Assembly: GCA_944389295.1 (NCBI GenBank)
Contig: CALXLV010000001.1
Location: 1-60,088, forward strand
Length of the DNA: 60,088 nucleotides
Source: an uncultured Spirochaetaceae bacterium
Lineage (GTDB): Bacteria > Spirochaetota > Spirochaetia > Sphaerochaetales > Sphaerochaetaceae
Direction of reading: 5' to 3'
Shown one piece after another: positions 52,047-60,088 of the stretch. Each line of letters begins with the position of its first letter. The stretch's first letter is position 1. The notes under the pieces are model-generated. The model was not told where the DNA came from and did no database searches. It saw only the letters and a list, made by a program, of their open reading frames with translations. Position numbers and translations under genes: made by a program.

Positions 52047-52700
52047 TTGAAGTACATATGTTCAATATGCGGATATATCTACGATGAGGAGAAAGAGGGA
52101 ACGCTGTTTGCGGAGCTGCCTTCTTCATGGAGCTGTCCTATGTGCGGCGCTCCCAAGTCGGCCTTTGAGCCTCAGGAGGAGCAGACAGCTCCGGAGAGGA
52201 AAGAGGTTAGAATAAGCGCCCAGATGCCGGATGATGACATGAAGAGGATGTCACCCGGAGAACTCTCCGTCCTTTTCTCCAATCTTGCACGCGGCTGTGA
52301 GAAACAGTACAAGGCAGAAGAGGCCTCGATGTTCCGGGAGCTCGCGGCTTATTTCAAGGCGGCAGCCCCTGATATCCCGGATGCCGGCATAGACAGGCTC
52401 TCGGAACTGCTGAAAAAGGATATCGCGGAAAGCTATCCGGAAACGATGGCCTCGGCAAAAGAAGCAGGAGACAGAGGCACGCAGCGCGTATGCGTATGGG
52501 GCGAGAAGGTAACGAAGATGCTCGATATGCTCATCAGCCGCTGCCGCGAAGAGGGCCCGGCCTTTCTTGAGAACAAGGAAATATGGGTATGCTCCGTCTG
52601 CGGCTTCGTCTATATAGGAGACAATCCTCCTGAAATCTGCCCGGTATGCAAGGTGCCGTCATGGAAGTTTGAAAAGATTGAGAGGAGGGAGGTGGTATGA
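52047..52700 (+). CDS. Rubredoxin-rubrerythrin-like fusion protein
   Basis: A 217-residue cytoplasmic iron protein. Residues 1-40 are a rubredoxin-like domain ([14 protein letters not shown], then CPMCGAP). Residues about 60-160 are helical and rubrerythrin-like, with [12 protein letters not shown] where a ferritin-type diiron helix would be, although the full EExxH pattern is not obvious. Residues 180-210 are a rubrerythrin-type C-terminal rubredoxin ([20 protein letters not shown]). It starts with TTG, eight bases after AAAGGAGG; a TATACT box at 52021 gives a short leader. Proteins of this kind reduce peroxide in anaerobes. It overlaps the ferredoxin gene by four bases. Confidence 0.85.
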   Translation: MKYICSICGYIYDEEKEGTLFAELPSSWSCPMCGAPKSAFEPQEEQTAPERKEVRISAQMPDDDMKRMSPGELSVLFSNLARGCEKQYKAEEASMFRELAAYFKAAAPDIPDAGIDRLSELLKKDIAESYPETMASAKEAGDRGTQRVCVWGEKVTKMLDMLISRCREEGPAFLENKEIWVCSVCGFVYIGDNPPEICPVCKVPSWKFEKIERREVV

Positions 52701-53335
52701 AAAAGATCGCTGTGAGAAACCTGAGACTCTGCACCAAGGACTGCCTCTGCCTGTATGTCTGCCCTACAGGAGCAACCGATACCGAAAACAGCATCATCGA
52801 TACCGATAAATGCACAGGATGCGGTGCATGTGCCAATGCCTGCCCGAGCGGCGCAATCTCTCTTGTGCCCCTCTCCTATCCTCCCCAGCAGAAGAAAGAA
52901 GAGAAAGTCCTTTCCCGTTCCCGCGTACAGATACGGATGAAGGCAGAAGAGGAGAAGATTGCGGAGCAGATCGTAGCGGAGGCGGACAATGATGCTCTTT
53001 GCCGCCTCATGAGTGCTGTCTCAAAGTCTGCAAGGCTTGTCAATGAAGATTTGCTGAGGGAATCGGGCTACATGCTGCCGCAGAGCGGAAACGCCCATAA
53101 AATTCTGAAAGAGCTGGTCGATAATCCCCCGTCCGATGATTTTCCGCTGGAAACAGCAAAAGAACTTCTCAGGAGAATACCGGTCAATGACTCGCCTGAC
53201 GCAGAAGAAGCGGGGAAAAAGATGAGAAAGTACAGATGCAAGATGTGCGGACATGTATTTGATGCGGCCGACGGAGAGGCTCCGGTATGTCCTATGTGCG
53301 GAGCATCGGGAGATAATGTCGAACTCATTGAGTAA
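52697..53335 (+). CDS. Ferredoxin with C-terminal rubredoxin-like domain
   Basis: A 212-residue electron-transfer protein. Residues 1-55 hold two cysteine sets, [12 protein letters not shown] (irregular spacing) and [12 protein letters not shown] (a normal 4Fe-4S motif). A 110-residue helical linker follows, with a [17 protein letters not shown] segment, and the end has a rubredoxin-like pair, CKMCGHVF and CPMCGASG, near 180-205. The fusion of two 4Fe-4S sites with a rubredoxin-type iron site, coupled by a four-base overlap to the rubrerythrin-like gene, suggests a dedicated electron donor to that protein. The first cluster may be incomplete. Confidence 0.8.
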   Translation: MKKIAVRNLRLCTKDCLCLYVCPTGATDTENSIIDTDKCTGCGACANACPSGAISLVPLSYPPQQKKEEKVLSRSRVQIRMKAEEEKIAEQIVAEADNDALCRLMSAVSKSARLVNEDLLRESGYMLPQSGNAHKILKELVDNPPSDDFPLETAKELLRRIPVNDSPDAEEAGKKMRKYRCKMCGHVFDAADGEAPVCPMCGASGDNVELIE

Positions 53336-53430
53336 GGCAGCAGACGGAATGCAGTGCCAAAATCTTCTGCACGCTGCCGGCAAGCATTAAGAGAGAAAGA
53401 GCTGTTTGCAAGACAGATAAAAAGATGATG

Positions 53431-53456
53431 AGAGTGCCGTTTTCATGCGGCACTCT
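53431..53456 (+). terminator. Terminator after the rubrerythrin-ferredoxin pair
   Basis: AGAGTGCCG (53431-53439) and CGGCACTCT (53448-53456) form a nine-base stem, followed by TCTG. The U-run is weak. Confidence 0.55.
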
Positions 53457-53528
53457 TCTGTACATCTATCCAGGAGCTTTCTCCTAGTAGCAGTTTCACT
53501 CCTTCTGGGAAAAGCTCAAAGATCACTG

Positions 53529-53562
53529 CAAAAAAAGAGAGCAGGGCTTTTAAACCCTGCTC
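53529..53562 (-). terminator. Intrinsic terminator of pckG
   Basis: GAGCAGGG (53539-53546) and CCCTGCTC (53555-53562) form the stem; on the minus strand it is followed by TCTCTTTTTTT. The 300-base gap between this gene and the ferredoxin gene holds only these two terminators. Confidence 0.85.
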
Positions 53563-53631
53563 CATCCGAATGGACTGTTGACAGCTCTAAGGAGTTATGC
53601 CGCAGTCCGGAATACCGTTTCCGGTATCAGA

Positions 53632-55461
53632 TTACTTTGATGCCTTGAGGTTAGCCTCGAGGGTATCAAGCATATCGGAAAGCTCCTTCGGAAGGTGCTT
53701 GCCGAACTTCGGATAGTGGTTGGTCCTGATATCCTCGACCTCTCTGAGCCATCCGTCGACATCGACCTTGAGAAGCTCTGCCATATCGGCTTCCGTAACG
53801 CCTTCCGGCCTGTCGATGGCATCGACTGTAGGCATGATTCCGATAGGCGTATCGACTGTCTTTGCCGTTCCTTCGCAGCACTCGAAGATCCACTTGAGGA
53901 CGCGGCTGTTGTCACCGTAACCGGGCCAGATGAAGTGGCCGGCTGCATCCTTGCGGAACCAGTTGACGTAGAAGATCTTCGGGAGGACATCCTGAGAAGG
54001 AGCTGCCTTGCCCACATCGATCCAGTGCTGGAAGTAGTCGCCCATGTTGTATCCGCAGAACGGAAGCATTGCGAACGGATCGCGTCTGATCGTTCCGGCC
54101 TTGACGTCGAGCGTTGCGGCTGTAACCTCAGAGCCAACGATAGAGCCGAGGAACACACCATGGTTCCAGTTGCGAGACATATGCACGAGAGGAATTGTCG
54201 AGGGCCTTCTGCCGCCGAAGAGGATGGCAGAGATAGGAACGCCTGCGGGGTCCTCCCACTCAGGAGCGATGCACGGGCACTGGCCTGCAGGAGCTGTGAA
54301 CCTTGAATTGGGATGAGCGGCAGGAGCCTGGCTCTTGTCCTCCTTGTTCTGTACCCACTCGTTTCCGTGCCAGTCAATGAGCTTGCCGGGAGCATCGTAT
54401 CCGATTCCCTCCCACCATACGTCCTTGTCCTCAGTAAGAGCGACGTTGGTGAAGATAGTGTTCTTCGATGCAGCCATGAGAGCGTTGTAGTTGGACTTTG
54501 CGGATGTTCCGGGAGCAACTCCGAAGAAGCCTGCCTCCGGGTTGATGGCGTAGAGCCTTCCGTCCTTGCCGGGCTTCATCCATGCGATATCGTCACCGAT
54601 TGTCTGGACAGTCCAGCCGGGGATCGTAGGAATGAGCATGGCGAGGTTCGTCTTGCCGCATGCCGACGGGAAAGCGCCTGTTACATAGCGGCTCTTGCCC
54701 TCGGGGTTCGTGACCTTAAGGATGAGCATATGCTCAGCAAGCCATCCCTCGTCGCGTGCGAGAACAGAAGCGATGCGGAGAGCGAAGCACTTCTTTCCGA
54801 GAAGAGCGTTTCCGCCGTATCCTGAACCGTAGGACCAGATCTCCCTTGTCTCGGGGAACTGGGAAATGTACTTATGCTCCATCGGAGCGCAGGGCCACTG
54901 GCCGTTGTCGGACTCGCCGTCCTGAAGCGGCTTGCCTACGGAGTGGAGACATGGTACGAAGTATCCGTCTGTTCCGAGCTCAGCAAGAACCTTCTCGCCG
55001 ACTCTGGTCATGATCATCATGTTGCAGACAACGTATGCGCTGTCAGTGATCTCAACACCGATCTTGGACATCGGAGAGCCGAGCGGGCCCATCGAGAACG
55101 GAATGACATACATTGTCCTTCCCTTCATGCAGCCCCTGTAGAGATCGGTCATTGTCTTTTTGAGCTCTTTCGGATCGATCCAGTTGTTTGTAGGACCGGC
55201 ATCCTCCTCCTTCTCCGAAGCGATGAATGTCCTCTTCTCTACGCGGGCAACATCGGAAGGATCTGAGTGGAAAAGAACACAGCCCGGCTTCTTCTCAGGA
55301 TTGAGGCGGACGCAGAGCTTCTGATCAATCTGGAGCTCAATGAGTTCATCATACTGCTTCTGAGAACCATCGCAGACAACAATGCTGTCCGGTGTTGTCA
55401 GAGCAGAAACCTCATTGATCCACTGGACAAGCTTAGAATGTCTGAGATCATTAACTGTCAT
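53632..55461 (-). CDS. pckG: Phosphoenolpyruvate carboxykinase (GTP)
   Basis: A 609-residue enzyme converting oxaloacetate and GTP to PEP, CO2 and GDP, often run in reverse by fermenting anaerobes to fix CO2. The P-loop [12 protein letters not shown] with its reactive Cys is near residue 280, the second kinase motif GDDIAWM near 304, and [14 protein letters not shown] near 325. The N-terminal substrate domain starts [16 protein letters not shown] place the start at ATG 55461 with AAGGAG six bases upstream; an in-frame ATG at 55482 has none. Length is normal. It stands alone with a strong terminator. Confidence 0.95.
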   Translation of the reverse strand: MTVNDLRHSKLVQWINEVSALTTPDSIVVCDGSQKQYDELIELQIDQKLCVRLNPEKKPGCVLFHSDPSDVARVEKRTFIASEKEEDAGPTNNWIDPKELKKTMTDLYRGCMKGRTMYVIPFSMGPLGSPMSKIGVEITDSAYVVCNMMIMTRVGEKVLAELGTDGYFVPCLHSVGKPLQDGESDNGQWPCAPMEHKYISQFPETREIWSYGSGYGGNALLGKKCFALRIASVLARDEGWLAEHMLILKVTNPEGKSRYVTGAFPSACGKTNLAMLIPTIPGWTVQTIGDDIAWMKPGKDGRLYAINPEAGFFGVAPGTSAKSNYNALMAASKNTIFTNVALTEDKDVWWEGIGYDAPGKLIDWHGNEWVQNKEDKSQAPAAHPNSRFTAPAGQCPCIAPEWEDPAGVPISAILFGGRRPSTIPLVHMSRNWNHGVFLGSIVGSEVTAATLDVKAGTIRRDPFAMLPFCGYNMGDYFQHWIDVGKAAPSQDVLPKIFYVNWFRKDAAGHFIWPGYGDNSRVLKWIFECCEGTAKTVDTPIGIMPTVDAIDRPEGVTEADMAELLKVDVDGWLREVEDIRTNHYPKFGKHLPKELSDMLDTLEANLKASK

Positions 55462-55553
55462 AGGTTTCTCCTTATATCTCACTGCCAGAACTGGCAGTCA
55501 TATACTTTTAAACAGGATAATTACTATCCATGTATTTTGCAAGCAACGGAATC

Positions 55554-55582
55554 TTCCACAGATCGGCATGAAGCTATAGACT
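55554..55582 (+). promoter_or_regulatory. Leaderless promoter of the U32 peptidase gene
   Basis: TTCCAC (55554-55559), 17-base spacer, TAGACT (55577-55582, in TATAGACT), six bases, ATG at 55589. No Shine-Dalgarno. Confidence 0.5.
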
Positions 55583-55588
55583 CAGGCT

Positions 55589-57628
55589 ATGATTGAACTA
55601 GCTATGCCGGCCGGTACGATAACCGAGGCGGTGACGGCATTCAGGGCGGGCGCCGATGCCGTATATTTCGGCATGAAGGACTTTTCGGCAAGGAAGGGAG
55701 CGGGGAATTTCTCAGCATCCGACCTTTCTCGCATAAGGCGCTATGCCATCGGCAGCGGCAGAAAAATATATGTTACGGTGAACACTCTCATAGACGATGA
55801 GAGCCTTCCCAGACTGTATGAGGTGCTGAAAACGATTGACAGCTGCGGGTGCGACGGCGTCATAGTGCAGGACCTTGGCGCTGCGGCGATAATCCGCAGG
55901 GACTTCCCTACCCTTCCGCTTCACGGCTCCACACAGCTTGCGGTGCATACGGCAGGCGGAGTGAAGGAGCTGCAGGCGCTTGGATTTGAGCGCGTTGTGC
56001 TCTCAAGGGAGCTGAATCTCGATGAGATAAGGGCGATACGCACGGTCTGCCCAGATATAGAGCTGAAAGTATTCATCCACGGAGCGCTCTGCTACGGATT
56101 CTCCGGCCTCTGCATGGCTTCCCATCTGATAACGGGACGCTCCGCCAACGAGGGAGGATGCGCCCAGATATGCCGCTCATGGTTCACAGACAGGGATACG
56201 GGAAAGAGATACTACCCGTTCTCGCTTGAGGATCTGGATGCAGGACTTCTCGTAAGGGAGCTGATGGATATAGGCATAGACAGCCTCAAAGTGGAAGGAC
56301 GCCTGAAAGGGCCGGAGTACGTCGATGCCGTCACAAGATACTACAGGGCAATCATAGACGGAAAGGATGAGAAACCGTACAGACATGCCGTGGCAGTGTC
56401 ATTCCAGAGGAAAGCGGGGCACGGTTTTCTGGAACCTCTGCATCCCGGCAGGGGAACCATCACCACCGGGCCCTATCCAGGGCACAGGGGAGAGAAGATC
56501 GGCAGAGTCATAGACCAGAGGGGAAGGAAACTGCTTGTCGAGACTTCTAGGAGAATAAAACCGCACGACGGGATGATGGTTCTGATAAAGGACAAGGGGC
56601 TGCTGAAACCTTACAGGTTCCCCGCGAGGATAAGCGAGGCGATCGGAGAGAGAGCCATACTGCTCATTCCCGATGATGAGAGAATACCTTCTGGTTCTGA
56701 ACTCTATATGATCGCAGACAGCACTCTGAATATGAAAGCTGTTGATACCTCCTCGCTTCCTATAATGAAAAAGGATACAGCGGCTGAGATATGCATTGAT
56801 GGACACTCAATCTCTATAACCGCTGGCTGCATCACGGAAAGCTATGAGTGCAGTCCCGAACCATCGGAGAAGAGCGCAGACGGAGCGATAACATCGATCT
56901 TCTCGCAGTCAGGAGATTATCCTTTCAGGCTGTCCCCCATCGTCATTGACAACAGAACAGGGATGGACACCTTCTACATAAATCCTTCCAGACTTAAAGC
57001 TGTCAGAAGAGACTTCATGCCGAAGCTAGCGGAGAGCCTGACGGATACGAGGGAATACAGCAGTCATATTGAGAATTCGGAGACCGGGCTGCTGCCTCCG
57101 CGTGAGATGCTGGACGGAGAGAGAACGCCATGGAATATGGACGGCGTGGAGATAAACGGGAATACATATCTCTCATTCCCCGCGGTGAGATATGATGAGA
57201 ATGATGTTTTCCGCAGAATGGAGAAGAGGGCCGGAGAGGTGGTATCACCTGTAATCGGGCTGAATAACATCGGCGATGTCATCTTCGCGAAAGCCCATCC
57301 GCAGTACAGCTACTTTGCCGACATCTATCTCTACCTTCCCAACAGGGAAGCCGCGGCTCTTCTGAAAGAGGAGGTTCCCTCCCTTGTCGGCGGCTATCTC
57401 TGGGTGGAGAGGGAAAGCTGCAGAGAACCATGGCCGTTCACCCCTACTCCGGCCTCTGGATACAGGCCGCCTCTGTTCATATCGCGTTCATGCTACAGGC
57501 ACGACGGGCTCGGACTGTCATGCAGCGGATGCACAAGGCACAGCACATTCCGCGCGGAGCAGAACGGGAGGAACTATATAGTATTCTGCGATGAGTGCAA
57601 TACGATCGTGAGAGAAGATCAGGGCTGA
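55589..57628 (+). CDS. U32-family peptidase (YhbU/RlhA-like)
   Basis: A 679-residue cytoplasmic protein. The N-terminal U32 domain has ELAMPAGTITEAVTAFRAGADAVYFG, then LHGSTQLAVHTAGGV near 112, FIHGALCYGFSGLCMASHL near 157 and GGCAQICRSWF near 185 with the conserved cysteines, and DSLKVEGRLKGPEYVDAVTRYYR near 230. The C-terminal part from about 400 is longer and ends in cysteine pairs (SCSGCTRH, FCDECN) that may bind metal or a cluster. Relatives include RlhA (23S rRNA hydroxylation) and TrhP (tRNA hydroxylation), so RNA modification is as likely as proteolysis. It ends tail-to-tail with the transaldolase gene, overlapping by ten bases. Confidence 0.9.
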   Translation: MIELAMPAGTITEAVTAFRAGADAVYFGMKDFSARKGAGNFSASDLSRIRRYAIGSGRKIYVTVNTLIDDESLPRLYEVLKTIDSCGCDGVIVQDLGAAAIIRRDFPTLPLHGSTQLAVHTAGGVKELQALGFERVVLSRELNLDEIRAIRTVCPDIELKVFIHGALCYGFSGLCMASHLITGRSANEGGCAQICRSWFTDRDTGKRYYPFSLEDLDAGLLVRELMDIGIDSLKVEGRLKGPEYVDAVTRYYRAIIDGKDEKPYRHAVAVSFQRKAGHGFLEPLHPGRGTITTGPYPGHRGEKIGRVIDQRGRKLLVETSRRIKPHDGMMVLIKDKGLLKPYRFPARISEAIGERAILLIPDDERIPSGSELYMIADSTLNMKAVDTSSLPIMKKDTAAEICIDGHSISITAGCITESYECSPEPSEKSADGAITSIFSQSGDYPFRLSPIVIDNRTGMDTFYINPSRLKAVRRDFMPKLAESLTDTREYSSHIENSETGLLPPREMLDGERTPWNMDGVEINGNTYLSFPAVRYDENDVFRRMEKRAGEVVSPVIGLNNIGDVIFAKAHPQYSYFADIYLYLPNREAAALLKEEVPSLVGGYLWVERESCREPWPFTPTPASGYRPPLFISRSCYRHDGLGLSCSGCTRHSTFRAEQNGRNYIVFCDECNTIVREDQG

Positions 57629-58305
57629 ATCAGACTGTCTATCCTCTTCTCACCGTAAAGCGCTATCCAGTCTTTGCGGAAGGTCTCCGCGGCTCCTTCT
57701 ATCAGGCTGGAGGAGAGGGCCTCATCCAGCAAAGAGGGATCAACGGTGACATCTTCTGCGCCGGCTGCAATTGCGGAGACTATCTGTCTGGCATTCCTGA
57801 AAGAGGCTCCGAGTACTCTGCATTTCCCGGCCGCACCATGAAGCTCTATGGCTTTTCTCAGTTCCGATATGACATTGGCGAAATCAATGTCGGTGCTCTC
57901 CATCCTGTTGCAGTAAACGGCGAGGTATGATGCTCCTGAGAGCATGGCAAGTATGCCCTGCAGAGCGGTGTATATGGCTGTAGCGGTAACACCTGTGCCT
58001 GACGATGAGAGAATTCTGATAGCTTTCACTCCTTCGGAATCGACGGGAATCTTCACATATATCTTTCCGAAGCGTTCAGTGAGGGCTTTTCCTTCACTGA
58101 CCATGCCGGCGGCATCCGGTGCGGAGACCTGAACATGAAGAGGCCTTTCCCCGATAATCCCGAGAATCTCCTCCACTGTACGGGAGAAATCGGCAGAGCC
58201 TGTCCTCCGCAGTATAGTCGGGTTGCAGGTCACGCCGCTCACAGGATAATAATCCAGCGCTTTCCTGATCTTCTCTGTGTCCGCTGTGTCTATCAGAAGT
58301 TCCAT
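57619..58305 (-). CDS. Transaldolase / fructose-6-phosphate aldolase-like protein
   Basis: A 228-residue class I aldolase of the small transaldolase group (MELLIDTADTEKIRKAL at the start). VSGVTCNPTILRR near residue 25 is the family signature, IYVKIPV near 83 carries the Schiff-base lysine, and GVTATAIYTALQGILAMLSGA near 105 and NARQIVSAIAAGAEDVTVDPSLL near 175 are conserved. It transfers or cleaves a three-carbon dihydroxyacetone unit in pentose or fructose phosphate metabolism. A TAAGAT box lies six bases before the ATG and there is no Shine-Dalgarno. It is monocistronic. Whether it is transaldolase or fructose-6-phosphate aldolase cannot be told. Confidence 0.9.
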   Translation of the reverse strand: MELLIDTADTEKIRKALDYYPVSGVTCNPTILRRTGSADFSRTVEEILGIIGERPLHVQVSAPDAAGMVSEGKALTERFGKIYVKIPVDSEGVKAIRILSSSGTGVTATAIYTALQGILAMLSGASYLAVYCNRMESTDIDFANVISELRKAIELHGAAGKCRVLGASFRNARQIVSAIAAGAEDVTVDPSLLDEALSSSLIEGAAETFRKDWIALYGEKRIDSLIQP

Positions 58306-58311
58306 ACAACG

Positions 58312-58317
58312 ATCTTA
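58312..58317 (-). promoter_or_regulatory. -10 box immediately before the transaldolase-like gene
   Basis: TAAGAT on the minus strand, six bases, then the ATG at 58305. A -35 hexamer is not clear. Confidence 0.5.
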
Positions 58318-58363
58318 CACCATGCCGCCGACTCTGCTGAAAAAGTTTGAGGTGTACTGTCAG

Positions 58364-58393
58364 AAAAAAGAGAGGCCCGCAAGCCCCTCCTCT
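58364..58393 (-). terminator. Probable terminator of asd
   Basis: AGAGG and CCTCT (58389-58393 and 58371-58375 on the minus strand) enclose a 13-base loop and are followed by CTTTTTT. The stem is short but the U-run is good. Confidence 0.55.
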
Positions 58394-58424
58394 GTCAATA
58401 GAGATCATCGTTTGCTCTGAAAGC

Positions 58425-59444
58425 TCAGCGCAGGCCGAATCTCGTTACAAACGCCTCCGCATTCTGTATCGAGCCGCCGGCAGCTCCCTTTACGATGTTG
58501 TTGACAAGAAGCACGAAGCCGATGCGCCCGTTCTTCTTCTTTAAGCGTCCTGTATAGACAACCATTCCCTTGGGGTTGCCCCAGAAAGCGTACTTAGGCT
58601 GCGGGAAGGTCGGCTCGTCGGAATAGACTACGGGCTGTTCCGGCGTGGATGGAAGCTCTGCGGCCTCGCGGAAATCTGCCCACGCCTTTATCACATCTTC
58701 AGGTTCGACGTTCTGCTCAAAATCAAGCCAGACTGTCTCGAGATGTCCGAACATGACGGGAACACGCACCGTATATGCATAGACATCGGGATCAATGGAG
58801 AGGATCTTCTTGATCTCCTTCTCTATCTTCTCCTCTTCGCCTCCGATATACGGAATACAGTTGTCGGTTATGTCAAAGGACGAGAGTCCGGGGTATCCGG
58901 CTCCGGATACGCTCTGATAGCTGTTGATCGTGATCGTCTTTATGCCGAACTTCCTGAGCGGAGAGAGTGCCATTGCAAGTCCAGTGGTGACGCAGTTTGC
59001 GTTGGTCACGACAAATCCTGTCTGCGGATAGCCCTGCTCTCTTACGAGATCAAGCTGTTCGGAATTAGTCTCAGGGATGAGGATGGGAACATCCTTGTCG
59101 TAGCGCATCGCAGCGGCATTGGAGAATACGTAAAATCCGTTGCTTCTGAGCTGCGGCTCAGCTTCCTTCGCGACTGCGGCTGGAAGTGCGGAGAATACGA
59201 TCTGGACTCCTTCCTTCTTCATTTCAGAGAAGTTGAACTCTCTGACTTCCATATTCTTGAGAACATCGGGCATCTCAAACGGCATGACCCAATGCACCGT
59301 GGAGCCGTACTTCTGTCCGACTCTGGCGGCGGACGCTGTAACATAGCTCAGCTCAAACCATGGATGATCTGAAAGCATCCACATGAATACCTGCCCTACC
59401 GCTCCGGTAGCACCGATGACAGCAACTTTGAACTTCTTATCCAT
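58425..59444 (-). CDS. asd: Aspartate-semialdehyde dehydrogenase
   Basis: A 339-residue enzyme reducing aspartyl phosphate to aspartate semialdehyde, the branch point to lysine, diaminopimelate, threonine and methionine. VAVIGATGAVGQ at residue 7 binds NADP. The catalytic cysteine is in TNANCVTTGLAMAL near 150, and SYQSVSGAGYPG near 175 and the catalytic-histidine segment FGHLETVWLDF near 236 follow. The pattern is closer to the archaeal/fungal-type branch than to E. coli Asd, which has some precedent in spirochaetes and anaerobes. The start is ATG 59444, with AGAGGA six bases upstream overlapping an alternative ATG at 59450. Monocistronic. Confidence 0.93.
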   Translation of the reverse strand: MDKKFKVAVIGATGAVGQVFMWMLSDHPWFELSYVTASAARVGQKYGSTVHWVMPFEMPDVLKNMEVREFNFSEMKKEGVQIVFSALPAAVAKEAEPQLRSNGFYVFSNAAAMRYDKDVPILIPETNSEQLDLVREQGYPQTGFVVTNANCVTTGLAMALSPLRKFGIKTITINSYQSVSGAGYPGLSSFDITDNCIPYIGGEEEKIEKEIKKILSIDPDVYAYTVRVPVMFGHLETVWLDFEQNVEPEDVIKAWADFREAAELPSTPEQPVVYSDEPTFPQPKYAFWGNPKGMVVYTGRLKKKNGRIGFVLLVNNIVKGAAGGSIQNAEAFVTRFGLR

Positions 59445-59557
59445 TGCCATTCCTCTGATGATGTTAATTTCGTGAAGAGTATCCTGTTCATTGTCAAGTT
59501 GCAAGATGATGCATATAAATTGAATAAAAATTAAGGAACTAAATTTCTCCGGGATAA

Positions 59558-59586
59558 TTGCAATTCTCTTCCGATGTTGTTATATT
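59558..59586 (+). promoter_or_regulatory. Promoter of tRNA-Ala
   Basis: TTGCAA (59558-59563), exactly 17 bases, TATATT (59581-59586). The tRNA begins 14 bases later. Confidence 0.75.
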
Positions 59587-59599
59587 CACAGAGTAATTC

Positions 59600-59673
59600 G
59601 GGGCTGTAGCTCACCTGGCTAGAGCGTTTGAATGGCATTCAAAAGGTAGTCGGTTCGATCCCGATCAGCTCCA
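59600..59673 (+). tRNA. tRNA-Ala (anticodon GGC)
   Basis: A 74-base cloverleaf. The acceptor stem GGGGCTG pairs with CAGCTCC, the D arm is GCTC...GAGC, the anticodon stem TTTGA/TCAAA encloses the loop ATGGCAT with anticodon GGC, and the T arm GTCGG/CCGAT encloses TTCGATC. The discriminator base is A; CCA is not encoded in full. It decodes GCC/GCU. Confidence 0.95.
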
Positions 59674-59680
59674 ACGTAAG

Positions 59681-59712
59681 CAACTCCCTTAAAGTCAGGG
59701 AGTTGTTTCTTT
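59681..59712 (+). terminator. Intrinsic terminator of tRNA-Ala
   Basis: CAACTCCCT (59681-59689) and AGGGAGTTG (59697-59705) form a perfect nine-base stem followed by TTTCTTTT. Confidence 0.9.
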
Positions 59713-59727
59713 TATAAGGCAGAATCC

Positions 59728-59807
59728 CGTCAGTAATTCGCGTCAGTAATTCTGATATCACCTGATGTTTAATGGCACTTCCGATTCAATCCGGTAGTAG
59801 TCCAACG
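59728..59807 (+). repeat. Decayed partial duplicate of the tRNA-Ala gene and its flank
   Basis: CGTCAGTAATTC is repeated in tandem (59728, 59741) and its AGTAATTCG core also stands directly before the real tRNA (59592-59600). Then GTTTAATGGCA (59767-59777) matches the anticodon arm with one base missing, followed after a gap by TTCAATCC and TCCAACG (ending 59807), matching the T loop and the 3' end plus flank. Together they look like a degenerate tRNA 3' half left by an integration or duplication event beside the recombinase gene. Confidence 0.5.
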
Positions 59808-59822
59808 ACACACAAACGCCCA

Positions 59823-60088
59823 TTATTCACCCTTAAGCAACCTGTAGAATGTGGCATGGCTCAAGCCTAATCGCCTCTTTGCCTGGGTCGCGGTTATCTC
59901 TTTAGCTCTATAGAGCCTGATGACATAATCCCAGTCCGCTGGCTTCTCAATCGGCTTGCGCCCCTTGTACTTGCCTTCTGCTTTGGCGATAGCGATTCCT
60001 TCAGCCTGACGCTGGAGAGTACACTCTCGCTCAAACTGGGAAAGCCCAGCAAAGATTGTGAGCATGAGCTTGCCCTGTGGTGTTGTCG
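59823..60088 (-). CDS. Serine recombinase (resolvase/invertase family), C-terminal part, runs off the window
   Basis: At least 88 residues. The frame stays open to the window edge; the first residues visible, TTPQGKL then LTIFAGLSQFERE, are the end of the catalytic domain of resolvases, followed by the GRKPI linker and a Hin-type helix-turn-helix (YRAKEITATQAKRRLGLSHATFYRLL). It is the 3' end of a normal roughly 190-residue resolvase or invertase. The catalytic serine is outside the window. Position 150 bases from tRNA-Ala and its decayed copy suggests a mobile element or invertible segment to the right. Confidence 0.88.
   Translation of the reverse strand, partial: TTPQGKLMLTIFAGLSQFERECTLQRQAEGIAIAKAEGKYKGRKPIEKPADWDYVIRLYRAKEITATQAKRRLGLSHATFYRLLKGE

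Noticed and set aside
1..60088. CRISPR array, rRNA genes, complete insertion sequence or prophage
   Set aside because: I saw no regularly spaced repeats, rRNA sequence, transposase or phage structural genes; only the recombinase end at the right edge is mobile-element related.

Overview
The window looks like the chromosome of a diderm, host-associated spirochaete (Sphaerochaeta/Treponema-like). This rests on the form of the secreted proteins (a solute-binding protein starting with a signal ending LFAQGASD), the short alanyl-tRNA synthetase without the C-terminal domain as in known spirochaetes, GTP-type PEP carboxykinase, outer-membrane beta-barrel proteins and the general gene set. The assignment is an inference; no rRNA or marker phylogeny is available here.

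Region 1 (about 0.8-12.6 kb) is visibly AT-rich and looks acquired. One long minus-strand unit runs from 10.65 kb down to 0.8 kb: a small membrane protein, a tripartite tricarboxylate transporter (TctB, TctA, TctC), a glycoside-hydrolase-like barrel protein, an OFA-type MFS carrier, a short-chain dehydrogenase, a second copy of the barrel protein and a second dehydrogenase. A divergent IclR regulator with tandem palindromic operators sits at its head, followed by a convergent AEC-family carrier. This is a sugar-acid uptake and oxidation island of unknown substrate.

Region 2 (12.6-17.6 kb) is a scar: a Fic AMP-transferase with its inhibitory motif, an array of AT-rich half-sites, a broken flavodoxin-fold reductase and a broken metK truncated tail-to-tail at the same point, then a radical SAM protein and its TetR neighbour. 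A second copy of the half-site array lies upstream of tetR.

Region 3 (17.6-31.3 kb) is GC-richer housekeeping DNA: ogt, an RumA-type RNA methyltransferase, pepF, hflX, a small outer-membrane protein, an OPT transporter, rlmN, an XRE regulator, alaS, a DprA-like protein, a ketopantoate-reductase-like enzyme and an orphan GHKL histidine kinase.

Region 4 (31.3-39.3 kb) is a second carbohydrate-acid locus: a LacI-controlled operon (cyclase, ketopantoate-reductase-like protein, LacI) with a readable promoter and operator, and an operon with OtnK/OtnC-type four-carbon acid-sugar kinase and decarboxylase flanked by two paralogous MATE carriers and a YhcH protein.

Region 5 (39.3-50.5 kb) is the most striking part. 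It is a minus-strand chaperone-usher-like secretion cluster: a PapD-like chaperone, a 1165-residue usher-like barrel carrying three N-terminal membrane helices and an acidic linker, and ten small secreted proteins, most sharing GFS, YxYW and C-terminal beta-strand signatures. A G9 tract fills part of the 17-bp spacer of the candidate promoter, suggesting phase variation.

Region 6 (50.8-60.1 kb) holds an epimerase-like protein, a rubredoxin/rubrerythrin and ferredoxin/rubredoxin pair, pckG, a U32 peptidase, a transaldolase-like protein, asd, tRNA-Ala(GGC) followed by a decayed copy of its 3' half, and the C-terminal end of a serine recombinase running off the window. Across the window many first genes have a -10 box 6-8 bases before the start codon and no Shine-Dalgarno, suggesting leaderless mRNAs.
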